From positions 2,294,001-2,358,000 of the forward strand of contig NW_024468249.1 of the NCBI RefSeq assembly GCF_002104995.1: a stretch of DNA of 64,000 nt. The letters run 5' to 3'. The notes beneath the pieces are model-generated. The model was not told where the DNA came from and did not search any database. It worked only from the letters and a program-made list of their open reading frames with translations. This DNA comes from Linderina pennispora. Taxonomy: Eukaryota; Kickxellomycota; Kickxellomycetes; Kickxellales; Kickxellaceae. A program made the position numbers and the translations under genes. Of the stretch, positions 22,191-33,067 are shown piece after piece. How positions within the stretch are numbered: position 1 is the first letter of the stretch; each line of letters opens with the position of its first letter.

Positions 22191-22330
22191 GCGTGTCAAG
22201 CGCCGCTGCCGCCGCTGCCACAAAGGTAGTAAGGCTCCACACTTTCCCTACTTTTTGCCGTTACCTACTCGGTTTTTTAACACCTGTACTTTTTTCTCCA
22301 TCTAACACAAAAACTGAGTGTTCGATAAGC

Positions 22331-24396
22331 ATGCCTTACCCTCCCAGCCAGCAGTCGTACCGCGTTCCCAACTCTGAGGAGCCCGGGAGCTCGTACATCA
22401 TCCGCAACCTGGAAAACAAGGACTCGCTCGAAATCCCGCCCCTCAAGGACCTACTACGCAGACAACGTCTTTGAGATCCTGCAGCAGTCGGTCAAGGCCA
22501 CGCCCAACAAGGACTTTTTGGGTCGGCGTCCGTACAACCGCGAGCAGAACACCTTTGGCGCGTACGAGTTCATCACGTACCAGCAGGCGTACGAGCGCAT
22601 TCTGAACATTGGCAGCGGCCTGGTGCATGTCTACAAGAAGGACGTGCTCCCTGGATGCCGATATCAACACCATCACCCGGCTGCCGCTCGGCATGTACTC
22701 GATCAACCGCGTTGAGTGGACGCTGGCAGACTACGCTGGCGTTTCGCAGAACTTTTACTCAGTCGCGCTCTACGACACGCTGGGTGCGGACTCGATCGAG
22801 TACATCATGAACCACGCCAGCGTGCAGGTGCTTGTGTGCTCTCTCGACAAGGTCGCCAAGATCCTGCGGATGCGCGAGAAGCTGCCGCTGCTCAAGGCCA
22901 TCATCTCGCTCGACAATTTTGGCCCCAACACGCCCGCCGAGGGCCTGCCCAGCCCCTTCAACACCTCCAGCGTGTCGGTTCTGCAGCAGTGGGCCAAAGC
23001 CTCGGACATTGCCCTGTACGACCTGGCCCAGGTCGAGGCCATGGGCGCCAAGGAGCCGGTGCACCCGCGCATTGCCAAGCCCGACGACATCTTCTGCCTG
23101 TGCTATACCTCGGGTACCACCGGCACGCCCAAGGCTGCCATGATCATGCACAGCAACATGGACTACGTGCAGCGCGCAATCCCGTCTGGTGTTCCGATTG
23201 TCGGCGACATTGTCGTTCTTTCGTACCTACCGCTGGCCCACATCTACCAGCGCTTCATCGAGATCTATGTCATGACTCAGAGCGGAAAGCTTGGTTACTT
23301 CTCCGGCAACATCCTCAACGTCGTCGAAGACCTGCAGGCCCTCAAGCCTACCTTCTTCAACAGCGTGCCGCGTCTGCTCAACCGCATCTACGACCGGTTG
23401 GTGGCAGGCACCATCCACGCCCCCGGCTTCACCGGCGTTCTCGCTCGTCGCGCGGTCGCTGTCAAGCTAGCAAAGGTAAAGGCAGGCAACGGCAACAAGC
23501 ACATGTTCTGGGACAGGATCATCTTCAACAAGGTGCGTGCTGTGCTCGGTGGCAATGTGCAGTTTGTGCTGACCGGCAGCGCACCGATCGACAAAAAGGT
23601 GCTCGAGTTCCTGCGCATCTGCTTCTGCTGCATTGTCTCCGAGGGGTGGGGGCAGACCGAATCCTGTGGTCTGGGCATCCTGAACCACAACGACGCCTTC
23701 CTCGGCGGTCGTATCGGCGCCCCGCAGCATGGTGTCGAGATCAAGCTCAGAGACATCCCGAGCATGAACTACTATGCCACCGATAAGCCATGCCCACGTG
23801 GCGAGATGATGGTGCGTGGCGGTAACGTCTTTGGCGGCTACTACAAGGACGAGAAGAAGACCAGCGAGGCAATTGTCGAGGGTGGGTGGCTGGCTACCGG
23901 TGATGTCGCCCAGTTCAACACCGACGGCACCATCTCCATCATCGACCGTGTCAAGAACATCTTCAAGCTGTCGCAGGGCGAGTACGTTGCGCCTGAGAAC
24001 CTCGAGAACGTGTTCTCCAACAACCCGCTGATCATGCAGATGTTCGTCCATGGCGATTCACTGCAGAGCACCCTGGTTTCCGTCATTGTTCCCGACCCTG
24101 AGACCTTTGTGCCCTGGGCCCGCAACATCGTCGGCAACAGCAATGCGTCTCTGGAGGAGCTGTGCCAGGCATCGGCTGTCAACCAGGCAATGCTGAAGCA
24201 AATCACCACCGATGGCAAGAAGGCAAAGCTGCAGGGATACGAGTTCCCGAAGGCCATCAAGCTTGAGCACCGGCCGTTCGATGTCGAGGACAACCAGATC
24301 CTGACCCCGACCCTCAAGCTCAAGCGCAATGTCGCTTCCGAGTACTACCGCAAGGACATCGACGAGATGTATGCGCAGATCAACAACAAGGCTTAG
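22331..24396 (+). CDS. Long-chain fatty acid-CoA ligase
   Basis: ATP-dependent activation of long-chain fatty acids to acyl-CoA. The N-terminus has 'YYADNVFEILQQSV' and 'FLGRRPYNRE'; the adenylation core has the AMP-binding P-loop 'CYTSGTTGTPKAAM', 'YLPLAHIYQR', 'GSAPIDKKVLEFLR', 'GWGQTESCG', and the FACS region 'GGWLATGDVAQFNTDGTISIIDR' (quoted in part) with 'NIFKLSQGEYVAPENLEN'. The C-terminal Lys domain is 'LTPTLKLKRNVASEYY'. About 687 residues. Two one-base gains near the 5' end: 22,451-22,452 (CAC/TAC) and 22,652-22,653 (CCT/CCG, Pro); the remaining 1.7 kb is uninterrupted. There is no PTS1 signal (ends NNKA), so peroxisomal location is not predicted. ACSL/Faa2-type. Confidence 0.93.
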
Positions 24397-24540
24397 ATTT
24401 CCCAAATCACCGATCAACAGATTTACATTTTCGCAAAAGACCACCGATAATTTTCTGCAGTGTGCCCCGATGTCGCCGGTTCAAAGGTCTGCTCTCTAAA
24501 CTCTTGCTTCTGGACTACTGCCTTGAAAGAATATTATACA

Positions 24541-25770
24541 ATGCCGCATTTCCCCGTTTCGCTCGTGGAGGCCAGCTCAGCCGGTCTGATCGCTCTTGTG
24601 TTTGACAAGGACTTCCATATCGTCAACAGGTAAGGCGCATGCGCTCTGCTAGAATTCCACGCAGGCAGTAGGAGCTTTGTAAATTCCCCCCCCCGGCTAA
24701 TTGACACATTTGCTAAAGGTAGCTCTGGGAAGATCGTCGCGTCGACAGTTGAGGGCCTCGGAGACGATGTCAAGCTGGCGGCTGGATCGAAGAAGGGTTC
24801 TGTGAAGTCCGTCGCCTTCAGCCCTGCTGGTGATCTGTTTGCTGTTTGCACCATGGACAAGGGCCTGTACATCTACAGCACTGCCAGCTGGTCCATTGTC
24901 CGCGAAGCCGAGACGCCCAAGCGCGCCAACGCAGTAGTATTCGATCCTTCAGGAGCCTACGTCCTTGCTGCAGATAAATTTGGCGACGTCGTGCGGCTCA
25001 CAGCCGCGCCAGCTACCGACGGCGATTCTGAGAAACCAGTGGTTCTGCTCGGCCACGTATCGATTCTGTGCGACATCGAGTTCACACATGGCGACCGGCC
25101 GTATGTCCTGACGTGCGACCGCGATGAAAAGCTGCGCGTAAGCAAATATCCGAACTCATACAACATTCAGTCGTTCTGTCTCGGACACACGGCATTTGTG
25201 ACGTCAGTGGCTACGGCCAAATTCGCCGTGAATAACGCGGTTACCGGCTCCGGTGACGGTACCGTAAGGCTGTGGGATGTCGAGAGCGGCGAACTGCTGC
25301 AGACAGTCGTGCTGGGCGACATTTTGGCGCAGTACCGCGAGTCTGAGCAAGATCAGGAGAAGGCGGATCGGTTCGGCGTTCTGCGTGTTCGCAGTATTGA
25401 GGAAACGAACGAGTTTGCTGTCCTTGTCGAAGATATCCCGGCAGTCATTGTCTTCCCGTTTGCCAACGGCGCTCTCGGAACTCCGCAGGTCATCGACATT
25501 GCTCGCGCGCCCACTGATATGACCATTACCAGCGACCGACTCGTTGTGTCTTATGTGCCTGCGGCTGAGGGAGTCCAGGATGCCGCTCTGGTTAGCGTGC
25601 TCAAGAATGCCGACGGACAGTATGTCGCTGACGACGAGCTCAATGGCGCTCTGAGCAATGTTCATACCCTGGAGACCAATAAGGTCCCTGCGATTCAATC
25701 GATCTTTGTGTGGGGCAGCAAAAACTTCATTGAGCGGACTAACAAGGGCGACCAGGACGATGACGAATGA
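24541..25770 (+). CDS. TRM82: tRNA (m7G46) methyltransferase non-catalytic subunit TRM82/WDR4
   Basis: Trm82 partners Trm8 to methylate G46 of tRNAs. Exon 1 (24541-24629) and exon 2 (from 24723) flank a 93-nt GTAAGG...TAG intron; the junction restores a Ser codon. WD40 repeats are visible: 'VKSVAFSPAGDLFAVCTMD', 'ANAVVFDPSGAYVLAADK', then the family hallmark 'LGHVSILCDIEF' and 'YVLTCDRDEKLRVSKYPN' with 'SFCLGHTAFVTSVA', and 'GSGDGTVRLWDVESGELL'. Length about 378 residues. The C-terminus is acidic (DQDDDE). No frame change in any exon. Confidence 0.9.
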
Positions 25771-26138
25771 TTCATCGACTTTTACGTCCAAACAAAACCA
25801 CTTTATGTAGTTTATTGTGCTTGGATATACTTTCCACCAGCGCTTCTAGTCTTCGAGCACACTCTCATCCGGTGATGCATGGGTGATATGTGTCACAAAA
25901 ATATACTTCTGCCGTGCCTGCAACTACTTGCTTTTAGATATCGAATGCAGCTATCCATCATGAAATGACCTGAGCAATTTAGCAACGTGCGTAAGGCATT
26001 GTAGATACCTTCCAATCCAGCTTATAATATTGTAGCCCTTGCCATTTTGATGTGTGCAAACAGTGGTTCCAAGAGACTCCCAACCACCACCTGCATGAAC
26101 CAGCAGTGCTATATGCTTCTCAACTCCAATATGTACAG

Positions 26139-26148
26139 TATATAAAAA
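26139..26148 (+). promoter_or_regulatory. Possible TATA element upstream of NADPH oxidase
   Basis: TATATAAAAA lies about 400 bp before the ATG. It is the only strong TATA in the 775 bp interval between TRM82 and the oxidase. The distance implies a long leader, so the assignment is tentative. Confidence 0.3.
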
Positions 26149-26545
26149 GGGCAGTGATGATCCGTAATCATGCACTTCTTGCTCCGAAAATTCGCTACAT
26201 AAATTTTTCTTTTGGAAATGGTGGCTTTGTGGGCTGCTTACCGCCAAACATGATTATATTTACGGATTGCTACCACTCCAATGTGACGGCAGGCGGAAAA
26301 CAAGTTTTCCAAGGTTGGTTTCCGAAGAAATTATCTCCACAACTTTATATCCACTTTGGCTTGTATAATGGCCGTTTGCTCCAAACAGCACTTGTTTTGT
26401 TCTGGCTCAGCAGTGGCAAATTGCCGCCGATTCTTATTTTTCGTATAAAGCTTCCTTGGCCATCCCCTCTATTCGACGGGTTGAATGCCTTTTCTTCTCA
26501 GCCCCACCTCTCATAGTATTTAATTCGCTACTAGACTAGCCCTAA

Positions 26546-29380
26546 ATGTATTCCTCAAGTCCTCTCCAAGGCTCTGCCCAAGAATCCCTTCAGACAATCG
26601 CCACTCCCTCCAATGGTACCAGCCAGCATCCCCCATCCAGTAGTCAGGGCAAACCTGCCCGCCTAGCTCCGTTAGACATACCCATACCTCCAAAGTTGGT
26701 TGCCAACAAGGACGGCTCACTACCGGCTGAGGCTGGGTCTGGGTCTGACAGCGATGTTGACACGGATTGCGCCCCGCGCCGCGGATTCCAGTGGAGCAAC
26801 CTGGCCAACCCCGAGTTTTATCCGGAGATTACATTGCGCCGTGCTGCTTTCTTCTTCATCTGGACCATACCCCATATCATCATTACAGCGTACAATGGTT
26901 CTATCACAAGCAACAAACTGATTGACCGCGTGCGGCTGTCGTCAAAGAACTGCATTCTGTTTGACATGGCCAGTATATTGGTCTTTATGTCGCCCACTTT
27001 CATGCTCTTGCTACAGCGCACATTCCTTCCGCGCTTTGTCAAACTGGAAAAAAATATTCATGCTCACAAGGTGGCATCCTATACTTTACTGTTCTGGTCG
27101 GCACTTCACGTCGGTAAGTATGCTTGAAGTTCACTACGCCTTGACTCTTCAACCTCATCTCATGGATTAAACAGAAACCGCCAAAGCGCAAATCGCCGTC
27201 CAGGCGAATCCCAAAGCAAATCGCCACATTTCTGTAAGCTTAGCGATGCTGCAGCGCATTTGTTGTTGAAATGGAATCTTCCACGCCTTGCAGGCTCGCT
27301 CCTGGCTGCAGCATCTGGCTACTCTTTCCTATTTGGCTTCGTGTGCTGTGCTATGCATGCAGCCTTCTTTCTGAACCCTCTCCAATTAGCTGACAGGACC
27401 CGAGCATTAGTCCGATACCAACACGCTGCATCATTGGCTTCATTTCAAACACAGTCAGACGGGCTCATCTAATTCCTTTTCTTTCGGTACCCCATCGTGT
27501 ATAGGAATTTATTATGATCGCTATATCGATGCATCGCATCCGAAAATCAAAGATGGCAAGCTTGTTCCCGGTACACCTCTTGTCAAGAACCTCTTCAAGG
27601 TTAAAACTGGGTGGACTGGACATGTTTTGACCTTCGCATTGCTCTTCATGACCCTCACGGCTATCAGTAAGTATACCTTGGTGGAACTTCATGCTGCTCA
27701 AGCAGGTCCATGCCAAGGTGCAATGTTGCATTGCTGACTGGTTTCTCCACTCCGCCCGCTTTTCGAGATGATTTCCCTTGGCGCAGCTCATGGCCGGTGA
27801 ATCCAGAGTGCTATTCGGCCCTTTTTCGCCCCTTTGCTGGGTCATGTGTTGCCGACAAAATTCCCTGTACATCGCCTTCCTTGTTGCTGCTGCGGCATCT
27901 TCCAAAGATGATGAGATGCTGAAAACTGCCATGTATTCTTGCCACTTGCTTCCAGAAAAACTCAACGCATATTGAAACATCACATGTTCTAAAGCTGTTT
28001 ATTGGGGATGTAGAGATTGTCCGCAGGCGCCAGTTCGAGCTATTCTACTACGTCCACCACCTGTTCGTAGTGATAATTGTATTCACATTCCTTCACCGAG
28101 ACAATCAGCTTGCTTACAAGTACCTCGGCGGCCCGCTCGCCCTCTATGTCCTCGACCGTCTCTACCGCAGTCTACGCAGCATTGTTGGCAAGTCGCCCAT
28201 TCGCGCTGTAGTCCAGCACCCGTCTGGTGTGGTCGAGATTCAGATGGACAAGAAGATCGTCGGTGTCCGTCCTGGCCAGTACGTCAAGGTCTACTGCCCC
28301 TCGGTCTCAATGCTGCAGTGGCACCCTCTGACAATCTCCAGCGCGCCTGAGGAGGAGCTTCTCACAGTCCACTTCCGTCTCGAGGGCACTTGGACCCGCA
28401 ACTTGGCCAAGCGCCTCGGCTGTGACTTTGACAAGGATGCCCGCGGCTCCAGCGTGCAGAATGTCGTTTCCAAGGACGATGGTGTCGATGTATTCAAGTT
28501 TGCAAAGAGCAAGAAACCACGTCCCATGTCGCAACACCTCGATATTCCTTACCACCCGCTGCACCATGACCCGACAACTGCTCCGATATATTCAAATGCC
28601 GGCGGCAACAGTTCGTATGTGAGCATTGATATGGTCGCCAAGGGTGGCAGCACGTCGATTCGCAACAGCTTAGCGCTGGCGCTCGACGACGAGAATAACT
28701 TGGCCAAGGTCATTGTGCATGCTACACGGCCGAACAGTGGTATAAGTGGCTCCCCTTCGATACACATAGAGGAGGGCAACATGGTTATCAAGATGGGCCG
28801 CGAGATGCCGTTGCTGTACATCGACGGTCCATACACGGCGCCTACCGAGCACTTTTTCAACTACGAGGTCGGTGTGCTTATTGCCGCTGGTATTGGGGTC
28901 ACTCCCGCCGCATCAGTCCTGCGAAGCGTATACTTCCAGTGGATTCGTGACAGGTACGCCATGAACACGAAGAAAGTGTACCTGTTCTGGGTGTACCGCG
29001 ACATCGGCACACTGGAGTGGTTCAAGGACCTTCTCGTGGCTCTTGATGAGGAGGGACTGAGCTCGATCGTCCAGGTGCGCACATACTTCACAGGAAAGAT
29101 CCCTGATTCGCGTATACCACAGCTTGCGCCTCCTGACGACAAGTTCGGCGACCAGGTCATCAACACGTCAATTGGCACCAAGTCGTATGTTGGGCGGCCT
29201 GACTTTAACAGTATTTTGGAGTCGCTCGGCGAGCTTCATCCCGGACAGCGCATCGGTACATTCTTCTGCGGACCAAAGCCTATGGCACGCAAGGTCCGAC
29301 GCGAGGCACACAAGTGGGATGGCATCCTGCGTAAGAAGAGCAACACCAAGATTGACTTCTGTAGCGAGACCTTCTCCTAG
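26546..29380 (+). CDS. NADPH oxidase (gp91phox/Nox family)
   Basis: A superoxide-generating flavocytochrome. Exons 26546-27113, 27505-27666 and 28014-29380; both introns are GT-AG (391 and 347 nt) and the phases join cleanly. The six-helix haem domain has two His pairs: H-x13-H ('HKVASYTLLFWSALH') and H-x12-H ('HHLFVVIIVFTFLH'). Then the FAD motif 'HPLTISSAPEEELL', the NADPH motifs 'AAGIGVTPAASVLRS' and 'FFCGPKPMARKVRRE', and the C-terminal Phe (ETFS). The N-terminal extension of about 75 residues is Ser/Pro-rich with no EF hands. There is an unusual insert of about 120 residues between the FAD and NADPH segments. It converges on the Rck2/Srk1 gene. A short ORF within the first intron (27,175-27,233) is not used. 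Confidence 0.9.
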
Positions 29381-29525
29381 ACAATAGCCGCCATATGCCG
29401 ATTATTAGTGGATTACTAGCGGGCACCACTATGTTCCTCGATATCGGTTGATGTCTATTTTTATGTATGTTTAATGGAGTGAGGCAGGATAATAAATATA
29501 TGCAGAGGAAATAAGAAATGGAGGT

Positions 29526-31643
29526 TTATGCAATACACCGGCGCTTCAGCAGCGTTCCTTCGCTCATGTTTAGAGTAAAGTCTGTGCCAGAGCCTGTGCT
29601 GTCAGTAGGAGATACGGAGAGAGTGGCAGCTTTGCGGGTGCGGATGTCAACATGGCGCTCAGCAGCTACTTGTGTCTCAAGCGCCCGTGACAGAAGGCTA
29701 AAGTCAGCCTCCGCAGCCTGAACATCGATCGGGCTGCCCAATGTGCCCTGCCAGCAGTGGCGCTGCTGGATTGGGGTAGCCATTGCCTGGATATCGACCC
29801 ACAGCGGTGTCTTTGGGAGGGTGCGGCCGATATCCAGTCCTCGATTACGGCCGACACTGCTTGAGTGATTTTGCTGCGGCTGCTGCGGCCTCTGAGTCGA
29901 GTGCTGGCCACCCATAGCATGGTCGGCGGGCCCGAGATTCAGGCTGTCACCAAAGGTGGCGTCCCAAGCAGGTGTCTTTGCAAACTTTTGGTGTGCAATG
30001 GCATCGTTGTCCAGACGGCATACAGCATATGCCAGATCATAGGCGTGCTTCATGTTCTGGCGTGGTGAGAACTGGCCGCTGGGGTTAATGCTCAGTGCGC
30101 TGGTGAGTTTGGCGTGGGTCGCATTGCGTCTAATGTTGTTGCGGCGTCTGTCAACCGAGGCGCGCGCGGTATCTGCCAAGAACTGGTTGCCATACATCTC
30201 CTCTAGTCCCTCGCGGATCCACGGATGGTTCATGAAGTCGTCGATAGTGTAACGGCGGCGTGGGTCGAGCTCCAGCAGGTTCTTGATCAAGTGCTTAACC
30301 ATCGGGTTGACATCGTCCCACCACGGCGACAGAAACTCGTACTGGCCCATTGCAACCTTGCGAGTCAGCACCTTAACGTCCTCGTCGTAGAAGGGCGGGA
30401 AGCCGCAAATCATTGCGTACAGCATACAGCCCAGCCCCCACATGTCGACGGATTTCGTGTACATCTCGTCGCGCACAATCTCAGGCGCCGCATAGCCCGT
30501 AGTTCCGCATGGTGTACGTGTTGCCTGGTTCCACACCACTTTGCTGAGCCCAAAGTCGATCAGCTTGACCCGTCCGATTCCACCAGCACCAACACCAGGA
30601 ATAAATGCACCCTCGGGCTTCTTCTGGCGTGTATCGCCCTGGCGCTGCTTTTCAGCGATATTGGACGGGAAAATGGGCATGGGCTCAAAGACCACGTTCT
30701 CAAGCTTCAGGTCGCGCTGGACAATGCCGTTAGCGTGCATGTGCTTGACGGCTTCGGCCACCTGGATAATGACGTGGCGTGCTAGACGCTCGCTCAGGTA
30801 GGTGAGCTCAAGGACGCGCTCAAACATCTCGCCGCCCGGTGCCAGCTCCATGATCAGGTAGTGGTAGTCGCGTGCTTCGCGGTATTCAAGCAGCTTGATG
30901 ATGCGTGGGTGCTGCAGCGACTCCATGATTGCGACCTCCTTGCGCACATTGGCGGTCTGGACCGCGGTCATGCCCGACTTGCTGATGGCTTTGATGGCGA
31001 CGTGCTCGCCGGTAATTTCGTTGCGTGCCTGGTACACGGTGCTGAACGCGCCTCTACACATGGCAAGAAAAAAACAGGTTGGAGTCAGCTGCATGTGAGT
31101 TGCGGGGAAGGGTATTTTTGGAAGGAAGACAATCCGCACGCTGGGCTGGCCCAACGCCAAGATCCATTATCTCTCTTTGCCCCTTACGCTTTCATGAGCA
31201 TAGTGTATGCACAGCATGCATATTTGGGAAGGGAACAGAAAGGGTGCAGCCGCGAAAAAAAAAAAAGGTTTGCAGGAGAAAAATACTTACTCTCCAATTC
31301 GGCTGATGAGTGTGTATCCCTCGAGCGACGACAGAGCACCGCCGTTCATGGTTGCCTCATGAACGCTGACGACGGCTCCGCCCGAGTTGGACTTGCGGCG
31401 CTGGTGGCCGCGTGGCTGCTGCTGCTGCTTCAAGCTCTGTTGCGAGAGCCTGTGGAAGTCCGTGTACGACGCGGTCCGCTTTACCCGGCCAGCATGGCTG
31501 TATTGCTGGGAAGCCTCGCTGGCAGGAGACGTGGTGAAGTCCGTGTCGCTCAGCTCCATCGAGTGGTCCTTTGGGATGGAAACCGAGAGCACACCGTAGT
31601 CGACCTTGGTCGCGTCGCTTGTGCTGGAGCGTGACGAGTCCAT
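29526..31643 (-). CDS. Rck2/Srk1-type MAPK-activated protein kinase
   Basis: Exon 1 (31291-31643) and exon 2 (29526-31053) flank a 237-nt intron that splits the Gly-rich loop ('LISRIGE' then 'GAFSTVYQARN'). The kinase keeps the VAIK Lys, 'LIDFGLSK' and 'GYAAPEI'. The segment 'FEPMPIFPS', 'GAFIPGVGAGGIGRVKL' between HRD and DFG is diagnostic of yeast Rck2 and fission-yeast Srk1, kinases phosphorylated by Hog1/Sty1 in osmotic and oxidative stress. The catalytic loop reads 'IVQRDLKLEN': the usual His is Gln. The C-terminus (about 200 residues) is Ser/Gln-rich with TP/SP sites. No frame change in exon 2 (1.5 kb). The start is the first ATG of an in-frame Ser-rich leader, 'MDSSRSSTSD'. It converges on NADPH oxidase. 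Confidence 0.88.
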
Positions 31644-33067
31644 GCTTGTGTGTATGTGAATGAAAAGTGGTGAAAAATGGAGCACAGGTTGATGGCACAG
31701 GAGAGAAAAAGGGACGGATAGCCTCAGGAACGACCTTGCGGCTATTAAATCTGCGATAGGGGTTGAGTGACGAAAAGGTACAGGAGAAGCTGCACGCCAA
31801 TATTTTTAGAAATGACGACGTCCGGCTAGAAGTGATTGTCGGGCGGTAGGAGGCAGGTGGTCGGTTTGAGCAGTGCTACTTGGCGATAGGCGCGAGAAGC
31901 CGGTTGCGTGGTGGTTGGGAGTTAAAAAAAATAGAAATAGGCTGCCAAGTATCAGGCAGTCAGCAGGGTGGTGGTAAAAGCGGTAAGCTATAGGTGTGGT
32001 ATTTGGGAGGAGAGAAGGAAGCAATAGTTGGAAGATAGTGAGGTGCTTGAATCTTCCTGGGCAGGGAGGGAAAGGAAAAGTCTGAGCGTTTTATAAGAAT
32101 ACATTTCGGAATGCCATTTGGAGCATGTTCCTTTTGTCGCACACACGGTGGCAACACAAAATAATGTACAACAAAGAAACTCCTGCTGGGCTGCTTGGTG
32201 AGGAAGAAACACTGACCTGCAGAAATAGCAGAGCTGACGAGTTATTTTTACTTGGCCCCTGGCCACATGAAAACAGACAGCCCCTTCCCAGTGTCATCAT
32301 GCCTATGGTGAGCTCATGGGGGTGTTCTTTCCACAACCAGCGCATTCAATAGACCGAATGCCTTGCAGAAATAGGAAGAATGCCTCCCCATGCTGCTGGG
32401 AAGCCCCATCGCACGGGCTTGTATTGTGTTTTTAGGAAAAGGCGCGGCGAACAGCGGCAGAAAAGTAGCGGCTGCATGTGGTCTGGCACAGGCTGCATCC
32501 GCTGAGGATACCAGCCATTGGCCGAAGGCGGAATGCAAGGCTGTTGTGGCTATTGCTAAAATAAGTACATGTATACCTCCATATAGCCTTCGCATTGTGG
32601 TTCGCGCTATTGTGAATAAAGAACCGACACTCGCACGAAAAGGACGTTTCCGAATTGGAGACAGCTGACGGACGCTGCACAAGATCGCAAGGGTACTTTT
32701 TTTGGCAGAAAGTCTTAGCACCTTTAAGCATCAATGAACGGAGCGGGATGGGCATGCAAGGGGATCTGCAATATGAAGCCTGGCTTTGCAAAGGGCGCGA
32801 TTGCTGCCTGCGTTCTTTGGCTAGCGACCCTGGGGAGCCTTCTCCAATGAGCGCCGGCAGGTCATTAATTTTGGCAGCTCTGTTTACATTGCCACTCGGG
32901 AAGAGAGTACAAAATTATACAGCATGTATAAACAATTCACGAAGAGAAGCGCAAAAGAGCCCTACTAAGGGCAAGCATGAAAGAGGAACGCGACGGCAAA
33001 AAGAAAAAAAGGAAAAAATAAGGTGACGACGAGTTTGAGCCCAGTATTTTAGAGCACACGCTTGGGC
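31644..33067. other. Intergenic, 1.4 kb
   Basis: Upstream of Rck2/Srk1 and downstream of the forkhead gene. It includes pyrimidine/purine-rich runs; no coding or RNA gene recognised. Confidence 0.5.

Noticed and set aside
22716-23786. 356-codon ORF in a second frame across the acyl-CoA synthetase
   Set aside because: It is the shadow of a high-GC coding frame; the AMP-binding motifs are in the other frame.
27175-27233. Small exon-like segment in the first NADPH oxidase intron
   Set aside because: Skipping it joins exon phases exactly and gives a continuous membrane domain; including it leads to a stop or wrong frame.
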